Source: Bacillus sp. A301a_S52 (GTDB lineage: Bacteria > Bacillota > Bacilli > Bacillales > Salisediminibacteriaceae). Taken from it: a DNA stretch of 41,012 bases. The notes under the pieces were generated by a model, which saw nothing but the letters and a program-made list of their open reading frames with translations, did no database searches and had not been told where the DNA came from. The stretch spans positions 1 to 41,012 of the forward strand of contig JABXYP010000002.1 in assembly GCA_024701455.1 (NCBI GenBank). Direction: 5' to 3'. Positions 7,468 to 16,178 of this stretch are shown piece after piece; position 1 is the first letter of the stretch, and every line of letters begins with the position of its first letter. Position numbers and translations under genes: made by a program.

Positions 7468-10400
7468 TCATCTAAACCCCCATTCCATCGCCAGACGTTG
7501 TTGCTGCTGTTTTTGTTTTTTAGCCGACTCACTAGGTGTCGATTCTGCCGGTGTAAAATAATTATTTATATTTGGCGAGTATGTGCGATTACTGCCGCCA
7601 CTTGCAGGTGATTGAAAGTTTTTAAGGGCGTTAACAATTTGGTTACCACCGCTCGCATACCTCATCCTTGATGTACCCAAAGCCGCCTCGGGAGTGGATG
7701 TCATGATCATGTTATTAGATAAGTTGTCTAACTCTTTATACACTGACTTGGCATTATCTCTAATCCCAACAGCAATTCCCTCTGGTATCCATTTACCGAC
7801 GTCATCACGCATTAACCGTGATGGTGAGTTTATTTTTAACGCCTTTTGCATGGTGTTAGCTACGCTATTTGCGATATTACGAGCTGTAGACATCACTTGA
7901 CCTCGACCGGCATTAAGACCAGCGTTTAAACCAGACATAGCGTTACGGCCAATGTTATTAAAATCGCTTGGCAATCTGTTAAACGGTCTAATCAACCCCT
8001 TGGCAAATGACTGCATTAGTTGTAATTGCATCCGTGTGCCAGTTGATAGCCTAGTCATCATATTACTCATAGCTTTGTGAGTGATAACCGGCAACTTGTT
8101 AAGAGAGTTTTCAATATCTTTAACAGCTTTGTCATGATTTTTTGTGATCTTTTGAAAACTTTGATCCGAGCTTTTTAAAACAAAATCAAACATCTTTTGG
8201 ACAGCTTGGATAACCTTTGATGTACCGTTGTTGATACCAAGGACTAGACCTTCTGTGACGTTGGTTCCAATGTCCATAAATACTCTTGAGGGGCTGTTGA
8301 CACCCAATGCTTTTTTAGCTGCATCTGTCGTATCGTCAGCCATCTGTTTAGATGAGTTCTCAGCATTTTTTGATCCTTGATCAATACCATCAGCCAAACC
8401 ATCTGGGACAGCGTTGCCGATTGATTTAAAATCAGCAGATTCTATTTGTTGGGTAAGTGTATCCTCTGTATCTGTCACTAAATGTCCTACAGCTTCCATC
8501 ACGCCAGATTCTTCGATTCCTAGCGATTTACTCAATGCATCTGTGGCCGTTTCCCCGCCTTTTGAAAAAGCTTCACTTAATCCCTCTAGTTCTTCGTCTG
8601 ACGCATTGACTAACGCATTGACATGCCCAGCTGATTCAGGTCCTGCATCTCTTAAAGTTTCTAATAACCCTTCATCAACACCACGTTCTGCAAGTGTTGC
8701 GATTCCTTCGGCCCACTCACCGATAATACGTTGATTCTCTTCCAAGTTAGCTGTCATTTCTTCGACAGTGAGTTCTGCTTCGTCGCTGAGCGTATCAAAC
8801 ATATCTGTAGCAGCATCTTTGTAATCTTCCCAGGTGGATTTCATGGATTCCACAGTTGCTTGTTGTGATTCCGACAAGTCCTCAAATGCGATTATCTGAT
8901 TACTAACACCGTTTTCTGTGGCTTCTGTGATCGCTTCAATAGACGTTGTCATCTGTTCTTCAGTTTGTTCATATTGTAAGGCGAGTTCGGCATTCGTTTC
9001 TTTTAGTAACTCTTCCTGTTCGTCTAATTCCTCAATAGCTTTTTTATGTTCTCTACCTTTGACGCTTCCCTCTTCTAGTTTTTCGTTCCACTCCTCACGG
9101 AGAGCGTTCGTTTCAGCAAGTTTTTCCTCGACTTCCGCTTGCTCTTTTAAAATCTCTGTTAATCTACTTTGAGCTTCTTGTGCTGTCTCTTGCTCTTTCA
9201 TTAAATCTATTCTTGCCTGCAATTCTTCGGAGGACATACTTAAAGCGTCCGCCTCTTCGCTGTATGCGAGATTTAGACCTTCTACGGATCCATTCAACTC
9301 TTCGATATATGAGTTAAGCATTGCTTTCTCAGATGCTGATTTATTTTCTTTATCAGCTAATTCTTCAATTTTTTTCGCTAATTCATCATTAGCTTTAGCG
9401 CTCGCATTAATCTCTGTTTGGTTAGCTTTATAAGCTTCGGATGAGCTATCGATACTATCATTTAAAGCGTCCGTTGCTCCGCCTAATTCTTCAACTTCGT
9501 CATTTAATCTTTCTGCCTCTTTGCTTGTCCGATTAAACCATTTAACTACTCCAATTACTGCCGTAACAAGCAAGCCAATCCCAGCAGTCACCCAACCTAT
9601 AGGACCTAGCATAAATCTAATAGCAACACCAAATGCAGTAGCAGCCGCTGTGCCTATAACCTTAGCAGCTGTTAATAGACCAATCTGCCCTGTCATGACA
9701 CCCATTGCTAACGTACTTAATTTGATTGTCCCGGATTGTGCTGCCATTGCCACTGTTTGAGCCTTTGTTGCTGTTGTTGATGCAAACTGTGCTGTCATTT
9801 GAGCTTTTGTAGCTAAAGTTAAAGCTTGAGTTGATCCCATCGCCACCTTTAGCACCGCATTTGATGCTTGTATTGCAGCGCTAGCTTTTGTTATCACTGT
9901 ATAGGCTGCATAAGCAGTTACCAACCCTATAATAGCTGGCGATAGGGCTTGTACAACAGGTATAGCCGCACTAATGGCTGATGCAAAAAGCTTAACGACA
10001 GGAGTAGTCGCTTCAATAGCAGAGGACATTAAATTAAACGATTCCATAACAATATCTTTCAAACTATCAATATTTTGAGCAATGTCCTTTCCCGTTACTG
10101 CTTCTGCAAGTTTATTTAACGAATCAATAATGTTTGCAATTCCCCTAGCCGCTGCATTTTGCAAGTTACCTAATGATGTTGCAATCCCTAAGCTGTTTTC
10201 TTTGGCCAACTCCGCCATGATACCGGTTCCTGTACCAACCTCAATCAATTTATCGTTAAAGTCATCGAGCGTTACAGTTCCATCTTGTAGCGCTTTATAT
10301 AAGTCGTCTTTGGCGCTTTTACCCGCATAACCAAAACCCTCGGCAATCTTAACAAGACCCACATCCATCGTCTCGGAGAGGGTATTCCACGTATTCATGT

Positions 10401-11271
10401 CAAATTGTCCTGTTTGCAAAGCTTTTATATATTGCTCTGTCCCTCGTTGAGCTTGAGCAGCACTAGCTCCGGACCCTAGTAGAGCGTTATTAAGTGCTAA
10501 TGCAGTGTCAGTAGCCTCATCCATGTTGCCAAAAGAGGTGTACATGCGCTGAGCGTTGGAAGCTATCTCGTCAAGTTTAGTAGGCAAGCCATCAATACCG
10601 TCTGATAGTTTACTCATGGCCTGCTCGGATTCTTCTGCCGACACTCCTAAAGCCTGTAGCACTTTAGGGAACTGGTTAAGTGTATCAAAACGGCTAATAG
10701 CGTCATCCATGGAGGATTTAAGCACACCAAACGCAGCAGCTGCAATGGCAACAAGACCAATAGCAGTTGCAAACTTTTTAATATCACCAGATGCTTGCTG
10801 AGAGTCATCGGATACGCCATCTAAACTATCTGATACCCCTTTGACGCTAGATGATGCATCAGCGCTACTATCAGCTAATCCATCAATAGACCCCTCGGCT
10901 CCCTTTAAACTTTTACTAGCGTCGGCGCCGCTGTCTCCTAAACCATCGATAGCATCACCAGCACCTTTGACACTCGACCCAGCTTTTGAGCTACTGTCTC
11001 CAAGTCCGTCAATGGCGCCCTCAGCACCTTTTAGGTCTCGGCTAGTATTTGTCCCACTATCACCAAGAGCATCAATCGCCCCTTCTGCCCCTCTAACACT
11101 AGAGGCGGTTTTGGCGCTACTATCACTTAGACTGTCCATGCTTCCCTCGGCGGCTTTAATCCCTTTGCCTGTCCTAAGGCCGGATTCTTCTAACCTTTCA
11201 AGTTCTTTAGCCGCTACATTGACTTGCTTGCCGTCAACTTCAATCGAGATACTAATTTTTCCATCTGACAA
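7468..11271 (-). CDS. Tail tape measure protein
   Basis: 1267 residues, the longest gene, placed between tail chaperones and Dit. Layout: residues 38-163 are six 21-residue repeats; ~165-370 is the conserved TMP domain (FDTLNQFPKVLQALG, ALNNALLGSGAS); hydrophobic segments lie at ~165-182, 430-475 and 545-600; a long coiled coil runs ~600-760. The C-terminal third carries two related NSPSR segments with downstream helices, suggesting an internal duplication. It sets tail length, and the hydrophobic parts may aid DNA entry through the membrane. ATG 11271 directly follows the Gp15-like gene stop. Confidence 0.95.
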   Translation of the reverse strand: MSDGKISISIEVDGKQVNVAAKELERLEESGLRTGKGIKAAEGSMDSLSDSSAKTASSVRGAEGAIDALGDSGTNTSRDLKGAEGAIDGLGDSSSKAGSSVKGAGDAIDGLGDSGADASKSLKGAEGSIDGLADSSADASSSVKGVSDSLDGVSDDSQQASGDIKKFATAIGLVAIAAAAFGVLKSSMDDAISRFDTLNQFPKVLQALGVSAEESEQAMSKLSDGIDGLPTKLDEIASNAQRMYTSFGNMDEATDTALALNNALLGSGASAAQAQRGTEQYIKALQTGQFDMNTWNTLSETMDVGLVKIAEGFGYAGKSAKDDLYKALQDGTVTLDDFNDKLIEVGTGTGIMAELAKENSLGIATSLGNLQNAAARGIANIIDSLNKLAEAVTGKDIAQNIDSLKDIVMESFNLMSSAIEATTPVVKLFASAISAAIPVVQALSPAIIGLVTAYAAYTVITKASAAIQASNAVLKVAMGSTQALTLATKAQMTAQFASTTATKAQTVAMAAQSGTIKLSTLAMGVMTGQIGLLTAAKVIGTAAATAFGVAIRFMLGPIGWVTAGIGLLVTAVIGVVKWFNRTSKEAERLNDEVEELGGATDALNDSIDSSSEAYKANQTEINASAKANDELAKKIEELADKENKSASEKAMLNSYIEELNGSVEGLNLAYSEEADALSMSSEELQARIDLMKEQETAQEAQSRLTEILKEQAEVEEKLAETNALREEWNEKLEEGSVKGREHKKAIEELDEQEELLKETNAELALQYEQTEEQMTTSIEAITEATENGVSNQIIAFEDLSESQQATVESMKSTWEDYKDAATDMFDTLSDEAELTVEEMTANLEENQRIIGEWAEGIATLAERGVDEGLLETLRDAGPESAGHVNALVNASDEELEGLSEAFSKGGETATDALSKSLGIEESGVMEAVGHLVTDTEDTLTQQIESADFKSIGNAVPDGLADGIDQGSKNAENSSKQMADDTTDAAKKALGVNSPSRVFMDIGTNVTEGLVLGINNGTSKVIQAVQKMFDFVLKSSDQSFQKITKNHDKAVKDIENSLNKLPVITHKAMSNMMTRLSTGTRMQLQLMQSFAKGLIRPFNRLPSDFNNIGRNAMSGLNAGLNAGRGQVMSTARNIANSVANTMQKALKINSPSRLMRDDVGKWIPEGIAVGIRDNAKSVYKELDNLSNNMIMTSTPEAALGTSRMRYASGGNQIVNALKNFQSPASGGSNRTYSPNINNYFTPAESTPSESAKKQKQQQQRLAMEWGFR
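10783..11160 (-). repeat. Six 63-bp (21-aa) tandem repeats in the tape measure gene
   Basis: Residues 38, 59, 80, 101, 122, 143 and 164 each start the same pattern (I/V/L-K-G-A-E-G-A-I-D-G-L-G-D-S). The spacing is exactly 21 residues, i.e. three heptads, and the units alternate V and L at the first position. Repeat units differ in sequence, so they are old rather than newly copied. Confidence 0.9.
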
Positions 11272-11841
11272 CTATTCCACCTCCTCGCCTGTGTCATTGA
11301 GGGCATACACTTTTTGTAGCTTTCTCATGGCCTCTTTGTAGTCTGTTGAGTCACCTTTGCTCGGCTTCCAGCCCCGTATCTGGATAATCCGTTTTAAGAT
11401 TGTGTCGTCTGGCAAGCCATGTAAAAGCGCCTGAAATTCTTGCCAATGTAACCGGCCTTGCTCGTTTAAAAGGTTAATATCATAGGCTTGTCTAAAAGAG
11501 GCGTAAATGTATTGAGCGTCCTTATCTAAATCAATCAGTTGCTCTTTTTCTTCATCCTCTTTAACAGGCATTGGATTGCCTTTTAAGTCGTACTCTATCG
11601 GCTGTTTACTTTCGTTTTGTATAAATTCCTCGTAAATATAATTCCAAAGTTCCGCAGCCTTTTCGCCATAATGGGATTCTTCCAGCAATAACGATAGGCA
11701 TATTTCTACTTTTTCGTGGTCTCTCAAAGCGTTATCGTTAAGTACATCAAACACATCTAGGACATTATCAAAAGCAAGGTCAATAGAGTACGTAACGCCC
11801 TCAAAACTAAACTCGGTGACTTGAGGATCATTCAACCTCAT
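11272..11841 (-). CDS. Bacteriophage Gp15-like protein, second tail assembly chaperone
   Basis: 189 residues matching the phage Gp15 family: start LNDPQV, a DLAFDNVLDVFDVLND segment, and a late Y-I-Y-A-S-F-R-Q-A-Y-x-I-N-L motif followed by W-x-x-F-x-A-L-L. In this position (between the first chaperone and the tape measure) the family is thought to help assemble the tail tube on the tape measure. ATG 11841 has AGGAGA seven bases upstream. Its frame is -1 relative to the first chaperone, but a TAA in that frame lies just upstream of most of the A-rich end, so independent initiation is more likely than fusion. Confidence 0.85.
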   Translation of the reverse strand: MRLNDPQVTEFSFEGVTYSIDLAFDNVLDVFDVLNDNALRDHEKVEICLSLLLEESHYGEKAAELWNYIYEEFIQNESKQPIEYDLKGNPMPVKEDEEKEQLIDLDKDAQYIYASFRQAYDINLLNEQGRLHWQEFQALLHGLPDDTILKRIIQIRGWKPSKGDSTDYKEAMRKLQKVYALNDTGEEVE

Positions 11842-11852
11842 ATGTTTCTCTC

Positions 11853-12302
11853 CTATTTCTTTTTAGCTTTTTTATTGAGATATTCAGCCTTCTTAGCTTT
11901 TGTTTTCTCTGTACGTTCCGCTTCAAGTTCTTCAATTCTTTTTGCTATCGAGACACCAACAACATCCAGTGCATCTTCTAAAGCGATAATGTCGGGATAT
12001 TTCTTGTAAATCTTTTTAAATGTCCCATCACCAAAAATAATGTCATATTGCGCTGCTATAAATTCTTTATTTACATCAAAAGCTGCATCAACTGTCTTAA
12101 CATCTATATTTTCAACGTTCACATCATCGGGAAAATGGATGTGCTTCGCCTTCTCTTGGGCTTCTTTCAGCTTCTCCTGTGCAATTTCATCCACATTAAA
12201 AAAGCGTCTCAGATTCTCTAACGAACTATCAAACCAAAGCTCGACATCCCCTATTTTCACTGGAAACCCCGTACGTTTTATATCAATCTTTACTCCTGAC
12301 AT
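11853..12302 (-). CDS. Tail assembly chaperone (TAC)
   Basis: 149 residues beginning SGVKIDIKRTGFPVKIG and ending in a lysine-rich tail (KAKKAEYLNKKAKKK). Size, position after the major tail protein, and the DVELWFDSSLENLRRFF segment fit the TAC proteins of Firmicutes siphoviruses (lambda gpG analogues). The start is ATG 12302, six bases after AGGAGG; the longer frame to 12317 would begin upstream of the ribosome site. The A-rich end (AAAAAAG, then AAAAAG) resembles slippery sites but is not in the canonical X-XXY-YYZ phase. Confidence 0.8.
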   Translation of the reverse strand: MSGVKIDIKRTGFPVKIGDVELWFDSSLENLRRFFNVDEIAQEKLKEAQEKAKHIHFPDDVNVENIDVKTVDAAFDVNKEFIAAQYDIIFGDGTFKKIYKKYPDIIALEDALDVVGVSIAKRIEELEAERTEKTKAKKAEYLNKKAKKK

Positions 12303-12316
12303 GGTAGACCTCCTCA

Positions 12317-12349
12317 TAAAAAATAAAAGAGAGGCATGACGCCCCTCTT
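12317..12349 (-). terminator. Intercistronic terminator after the major tail protein
   Basis: On the minus strand AAGAGGGGC pairs with GCCTCTCTT (9 bp, one G-U) around a 5-base loop, followed by TTATTTTTT. It should cut transcription after the highly expressed tail tube gene. Confidence 0.8.
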
Positions 12350-12353
12350 ACCT

Positions 12354-12815
12354 TTAGCCTTCTGGCGTTTCGGTTAAAATGGTTTCTTTCGGCAATGTGT
12401 CAAAGCGAATATTGCAACTGAATGCCTCGTACTCGCTCGCATCGCCAGCACCAGCTACAATAGATGATACTGTCGCTCTGCCTACCCATTCTAGTTTTCC
12501 GTCTGCTGACACGACTCTGTGCCAGATTTTACGTCCTTCACCTGTTTTGTATTTTAACCCTGCAATTAACGCCTGTGCTGGGTCTTCTGGGTCATATGTT
12601 CCTTCTGGTGTGTATGCTCCTGCAACGGATGTAATTTCATTTTCTGGCGTTCCATCCCCGTCGTAGTAAGCAATATCTTCCGTTTCCTCCTGCGTGTCAT
12701 CGCCGATTGTTGTAATCCACTTGGCCAACTCTAACCACTCTGTTCCTGGTTCGCTTTGACCCGGTTCATAAGCTTGGACAAAATGTCCGCGTAATGCGTT
12801 TTTATTTCTTGCCAT
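12354..12815 (-). CDS. Major tail (tube) protein
   Basis: 153 residues with the tail tube pattern: WLELAKWITTIGDDTQEETEDIA, a long loop with YDGDGTPENEI, and a late beta hairpin. Position after the tail terminator gene and before the chaperones fits. A strong terminator follows it, as expected for a gene that must outproduce its downstream neighbours. ATG 12815 has GGAGAG upstream (the end of the preceding gene supplies the site). It builds the non-contractile tail tube by stacking hexamers. Confidence 0.9.
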   Translation of the reverse strand: MARNKNALRGHFVQAYEPGQSEPGTEWLELAKWITTIGDDTQEETEDIAYYDGDGTPENEITSVAGAYTPEGTYDPEDPAQALIAGLKYKTGEGRKIWHRVVSADGKLEWVGRATVSSIVAGAGDASEYEAFSCNIRFDTLPKETILTETPEG

Positions 12816-12817
12816 GT

Positions 12818-13216
12818 CTATTCACTCTCCTTAAAAACTGTTATTTTTGCTTGTACATCCAATAAAAAAACAAACCATCCTTGATCATCTAACTGATTGA
12901 TGAATGGTTTGTTGGTTATGATTAGTTCTTCAAATTCAAAGCTGTTGTCTTGACTCTCTAATGCTTTTAAACTTTCTAACTCGTTTTGGACGAGCCATAA
13001 GGTATTGTGGATACTACTCTGTGACTTCGACTGCATAGCTAACTCATAATTTAGTTCTTGGTCTTTAGTGCCATCCATGTATTCCATAACAACTTGAGAC
13101 CCCGGTAAAGGATAAACAACAAAGGATTCACCTGTACCCAGATAGCCCATTCGGCATTGTATTGGGAGCTCTGGTATGTCATTTATTCTGTCTGCCAATC
13201 TCTCCATAAAATCCAT
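12818..13216 (-). CDS. Minor capsid protein 3 family (tail terminator)
   Basis: 132 residues matching Minor_capsid_3: MDFMERLADRINDIPELP near the start, a central FVVYPLPGS, and the D-Q-G-W-F-V-F-L-L-D-V-Q-A-K-I-T ending. In this gene order it most likely acts as the tail terminator at the head-proximal end of the tube. It overlaps the upstream gene by one base (ATG within the preceding stop), which indicates coupled translation. The family name says capsid, but position directly before the tube gene favours a tail function. Confidence 0.8.
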   Translation of the reverse strand: MDFMERLADRINDIPELPIQCRMGYLGTGESFVVYPLPGSQVVMEYMDGTKDQELNYELAMQSKSQSSIHNTLWLVQNELESLKALESQDNSFEFEELIITNKPFINQLDDQGWFVFLLDVQAKITVFKESE

Positions 13217-13542
13217 TACCAGTCAGCCCCCTTCACAAATGCTCGTTCCCAGTCGGATATAAAAATCCTTTTTGCTTTTAGATCCCACCTTGGTCCAGTG
13301 CCGGGTGTGGTGTAGTTGTACATAGGCATATAAAAAAGCCTAGCTGCATACGCTGTGCTCCAAATTACTTCAGATCCTTCACCTTTTACATGACCCGTCT
13401 GTCGCAAAATATTGTCACGCATTGGCACAAATGGATTCATATCAGATAACGCTTGATTAGCCAGCGCAATCCTGCCGCGCTTTACATTTCCGGTGCTTAA
13501 TTTTGCTTTTACTTTACTTAAATTAACGTTAACCTGTACCAT
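13216..13542 (-). CDS. Minor capsid protein 2 family (HK97 gp10-like connector)
   Basis: 108 residues. The pattern ALANQALSDMNPFVPMRDNILRQTG, then YAARLFYMPMYNYTTPGTGPRW, is that of Minor_capsid_2, which occupies the HK97 gp10 slot between head and tail genes. It probably acts in head-tail joining. It overlaps both neighbours by a single base (stop/start overlaps at 13216 and 13542), part of a tightly coupled four-gene connector block. Confidence 0.85.
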   Translation of the reverse strand: MVQVNVNLSKVKAKLSTGNVKRGRIALANQALSDMNPFVPMRDNILRQTGHVKGEGSEVIWSTAYAARLFYMPMYNYTTPGTGPRWDLKAKRIFISDWERAFVKGADW

Positions 13543-13877
13543 CAGACCACCTCTAGCTCATACGAGTAGATAGTCTTGTCATAAGCCTCATAAATCGGTA
13601 TGACCTTAGTGACTGTATGGTCTTGCCCATCAAACTGCAAAACAGATTGTGCTTTAAACTCTGGCAGTGGTGTTGTCATATCGCCATAGCAAAAAACAAC
13701 CGCATTGTATAGCAGTTGTTTACCGGACGTTGTACTCGTATACTCTGCCCCTCGGTCAATCCGACACTTATTAATTGTGACAGGCTCTGCATATATCGGC
13801 TCAGACCAGTTGTTATCCCCCAGGTACTCTTTATACACAAAAGAGTCTATTAAAAAGTTGAGTGGAGGTTTTGGCAT
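13542..13877 (-). CDS. Minor capsid protein 1 family (head closure)
   Basis: 111 residues with the Minor_capsid_1 pattern: PPLNFLIDSFVYKEYLG near the start, NKCRIDRG at ~35, and a late DHTVTKVIPIYEAY. It lies in the head-closure position of the connector block. The preferred start is ATG 13877, which overlaps the upstream stop as TGATG and lies eight bases from GAGG; an upstream ATG at 13883 would be too close to that site. The name is a family label; the function is inferred from gene order. Confidence 0.8.
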   Translation of the reverse strand: MPKPPLNFLIDSFVYKEYLGDNNWSEPIYAEPVTINKCRIDRGAEYTSTTSGKQLLYNAVVFCYGDMTTPLPEFKAQSVLQFDGQDHTVTKVIPIYEAYDKTIYSYELEVV

Positions 13878-14281
13878 CACCATGACCTCACCCCTACGCC
13901 TGAGTAAAGTAGCCCTGTGCCCTCCAAGTAAATAAAGACATCCTCAGCTAACAAAGGCTTACTCTCGTTTGATCCTGATGGGTTATAACGGCTAGCGTTT
14001 GACACGCTTGTACGACCTGCCGAAAACGTTTGTGGTGAGTTGTTGATCTCCTCAAACGTAGTGGCGCCAAGCAAGTTAAAATACTCAATCTGTGCGACTA
14101 GAGCAAGCTTAAATTGCTGGACACGCCATGCGCTATCCTTCTCGACCTCGTTCCACTTATAAAAGTGATGTGTCGCATTATCCAATAACGCAGATGCTTT
14201 TGGTAGTAAGCCTTTAAAAGCATCCTCATCTATGTCTTTCATAGTCATTTCTTTAAACTCGTCAAACGTGAGATAAGGCAT
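13877..14281 (-). CDS. Head-tail connector (adaptor) protein
   Basis: 134 residues beginning PYLTFDEFKEM, with LLPKASALLDNATHHFYKW at ~30-50 and several further helices. This fits the gp6/gp15-like adaptor that docks on the portal in Firmicutes siphoviruses and is the first gene after the capsid terminator. The start is ATG 14281, with AGGAGG upstream; the frame to 14296 would place the start before its own ribosome site. The last residues (GVGVRSW) run into the next gene by a TGATG overlap. Confidence 0.75.
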   Translation of the reverse strand: MPYLTFDEFKEMTMKDIDEDAFKGLLPKASALLDNATHHFYKWNEVEKDSAWRVQQFKLALVAQIEYFNLLGATTFEEINNSPQTFSAGRTSVSNASRYNPSGSNESKPLLAEDVFIYLEGTGLLYSGVGVRSW

Positions 14282-14294
14282 AATATCCCTCCTC

Positions 14295-14320
14295 AAAAAA
14301 AGGAGAGCTATTCGCCCTCC
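14295..14320 (-). terminator. Intercistronic terminator after the capsid genes
   Basis: On the minus strand GGAGGGC pairs with GCTCTCC (7 bp, one G-U) around GAATA and is followed by seven T. It overlaps the stop codon of the 57-aa gene and comes just before the ribosome site of the connector gene. Confidence 0.8.
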
Positions 14321-14481
14321 TCCTTGTTATCTACGCGCTCTAAAAACTCACCATCCCACTTTTTGAGGTTTTTCATGGCTTCCTCTGCGCGCTTTACTGT
14401 CATGTCGATTTCTTGGTTTTCCGCGTATGCCTCACCTGTCTTTTTATCTCTAAACGGTTGCAACACTTTGAACTTGGCCAT
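14308..14481 (-). CDS. Small head-region protein, 57 aa
   Basis: Short gene whose ATG (14481) overlaps the stop of the major capsid gene (TAATG) with GAAGG just upstream. Sequence: AKFKVLQPFRDKKTGEAY, then EEAMKNLKKWDGEFLERV and an acidic end. Proteins of this shape (a short beta part with the phrase FRDKKTG, then a helix of the Rho-N/HeH type) are common directly after phage capsid genes. It may bind the capsid or DNA; I cannot be more specific. Its stop lies in the terminator hairpin. Confidence 0.75.
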   Translation of the reverse strand: MAKFKVLQPFRDKKTGEAYAENQEIDMTVKRAEEAMKNLKKWDGEFLERVDNKEEGE

Positions 14482-15479
14482 TAACCTTCAGCTCCTGCAG
14501 TTTGCGGAACCGTGTTAAAACGGAATTTAACAATCCTAACAGCTTTCGGCTCATATACACGAGTCCAACGAGTGCCAGTGTTAATCTCCGCATTAGTAGG
14601 AAACACTTCTGCTACGCCACCTTCATTCCACTTAACTCCGCGTGGATGGAGAATGAAAATTTTACGGTTGATCAGGGCTTCTTCCCCTGAGTAAGAGCGT
14701 GCATTCCGGTCTACTTCTGTTTGGATAATTCTTGGATGAGACCCATTTCCAAGAGCAATAGCACTTTGACCGAAAATATACATTTCAGCCTGTCCTGTTG
14801 CTGTATCGTAGTACATAGAATCGTCAACAGTGACACGTTTCCCATTGAAGTAAGGGATTGGTTTACCTTGCTCGGATTGTGGTACATCTTCAATTAAGTC
14901 TTGCTTCCGTAACTTCGTTTCAACGGCTGAGTGCATCATAACTCCTGTAAGAGCCTCTTTTGCATCACCCATTAATTGAGTCGCATCTAGGAACGTTTCC
15001 ATATTGATGGTTCCAGCTGTTCCGTCACGGCCTGTGATGTCATAAACCTTTTGAGACATGCTGTTGCTTTTAAACACCCCAGATAGGGTTGCTAAAAGAG
15101 TTCGCTGCAAGTCACGTGCCCAATAAGCAGCAACTAATTGAGCAATCGCATCCAATGGGTCATCACCAGATAGCAATGCAGAAAGCCCGTTAGCGCCCCA
15201 CGCATTTACTCGTCCATGCTTTCGTGCAACGTCATCGCTTGAAGTGATTTTGTTAACGTCCATGTCCCCAGAATCCTTCATGATTTGAGACTCTTCATTA
15301 CCCAAATCATTCCAGAAAGGCATGTCAATTAATGTGTTTGCTCCACCAGCTAAGTTATCAAATTCAGAGTCATTTGCAATAACCCCACTTTGTACTAATG
15401 CCGACAGTTCCATTGTTTTTTGAATCGTATATGGAGTAAAAATCTCCGGTTGAATAACATCTTGTAAACGTGTAGTCAT
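14481..15479 (-). CDS. Major capsid protein
   Basis: 332 residues. Starts TTRLQDVIQPEIFTPYTIQKTMELSALVQSG, a pattern of phage coat proteins found beside Phage_scaffold genes; later parts (YFNGKRVTVDDSM, HPRGVKWNEGG) fit the same family, expected to have the HK97 fold. There is no N-terminal delta domain or protease gene nearby; a separate scaffold protein is encoded upstream instead. ATG 15479 has AGGAGAG upstream, 20 bases after the scaffold gene. It forms the icosahedral shell. Confidence 0.92.
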   Translation of the reverse strand: MTTRLQDVIQPEIFTPYTIQKTMELSALVQSGVIANDSEFDNLAGGANTLIDMPFWNDLGNEESQIMKDSGDMDVNKITSSDDVARKHGRVNAWGANGLSALLSGDDPLDAIAQLVAAYWARDLQRTLLATLSGVFKSNSMSQKVYDITGRDGTAGTINMETFLDATQLMGDAKEALTGVMMHSAVETKLRKQDLIEDVPQSEQGKPIPYFNGKRVTVDDSMYYDTATGQAEMYIFGQSAIALGNGSHPRIIQTEVDRNARSYSGEEALINRKIFILHPRGVKWNEGGVAEVFPTNAEINTGTRWTRVYEPKAVRIVKFRFNTVPQTAGAEG

Positions 15480-15499
15480 TTTAGTATCTCTCCTTTAGA

Positions 15500-16153
15500 T
15501 TATTTTCCAGCTTGCGCTTTTAAATTGTTATAAAGCTCCGGATTTTCTTTGTACAATTTCCCTTGCTCTGTTAAATTCCAATTTTCTTTACTAAAAGGAT
15601 TTGGCCTTCCTGTTCCTCCGTTCGGATTGCCGGGTGTGACAATCTGCGGTGACTGCTGGCTTTCTTCAGATTCAAACAAAAATGGACTAGTTTCCTTAAT
15701 CGTTTTTAATTGGTCATCAAAGCCTTTTAGTGTATCGCCATCCATCTTGATTGTGTCCATATCCAACAAAGACTTGATAGCTTTCAATGAGTGAGACACA
15801 TCATCGTCTTTGCCTTTTTTAGGATTAGTACTCCCTAACGCTTTTTCAATAGCGTGATCAAAGGCTTGTTGTTCAAGTTTCTGTTCATACTCCGTTTTTG
15901 TCGTTTCATTCTGTTGCTTTAATTCCTCAATCTGCGATGTTAATTCTTCATTACCTTTAGCTTTTTCGCCAAGTTCTTCAAGCTGAGTATCACGGTCAGC
16001 AATTTGTTGCTTGTAGTCCTCAATTTGACTCTCCAGACCATCTACCTTGTCTGCTTTTTCTTTGGTTTCGTTAAGTGTCTTACCGTGACTTGCCATAACC
16101 TTATCAATCTGTTCATCTGTTAAACCTAAAGATTTCAATTCTTCTCTATTCAT
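15500..16153 (-). CDS. Phage scaffolding protein (Gp20-like)
   Basis: 217 residues. The start NREELKSLGLTDEQIDKVMASHG is the signature of the Phage_scaffold family; a coiled coil covers ~30-110 with heptad-like Q/E/L runs, then DHAIEKALGS and a C-terminal FSKENWNLTEQGKLYKENPE helix that would contact the coat protein. It assembles the procapsid and leaves on packaging. ATG 16153 has GGAGGA upstream. The 286-bp leader before it is largely free of clear genes and contains three stem-loops. Confidence 0.92.
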   Translation of the reverse strand: MNREELKSLGLTDEQIDKVMASHGKTLNETKEKADKVDGLESQIEDYKQQIADRDTQLEELGEKAKGNEELTSQIEELKQQNETTKTEYEQKLEQQAFDHAIEKALGSTNPKKGKDDDVSHSLKAIKSLLDMDTIKMDGDTLKGFDDQLKTIKETSPFLFESEESQQSPQIVTPGNPNGGTGRPNPFSKENWNLTEQGKLYKENPELYNNLKAQAGK

Positions 16154-16178
16154 GTCTAAATCCTCCTACATTTTGTGA

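Noticed and set aside
7468..11271. Many long plus-strand frames opposite the tape measure and other late genes
   Set aside because: No ribosome sites, odd Ser/Pro-rich composition, and all mirror strong minus-strand genes; they are codon shadows.
11853..11880. Canonical -1 frameshift site in the tail chaperone
   Set aside because: The A runs are not in X-XXY-YYZ phase and a TAA in the new frame follows the first run.
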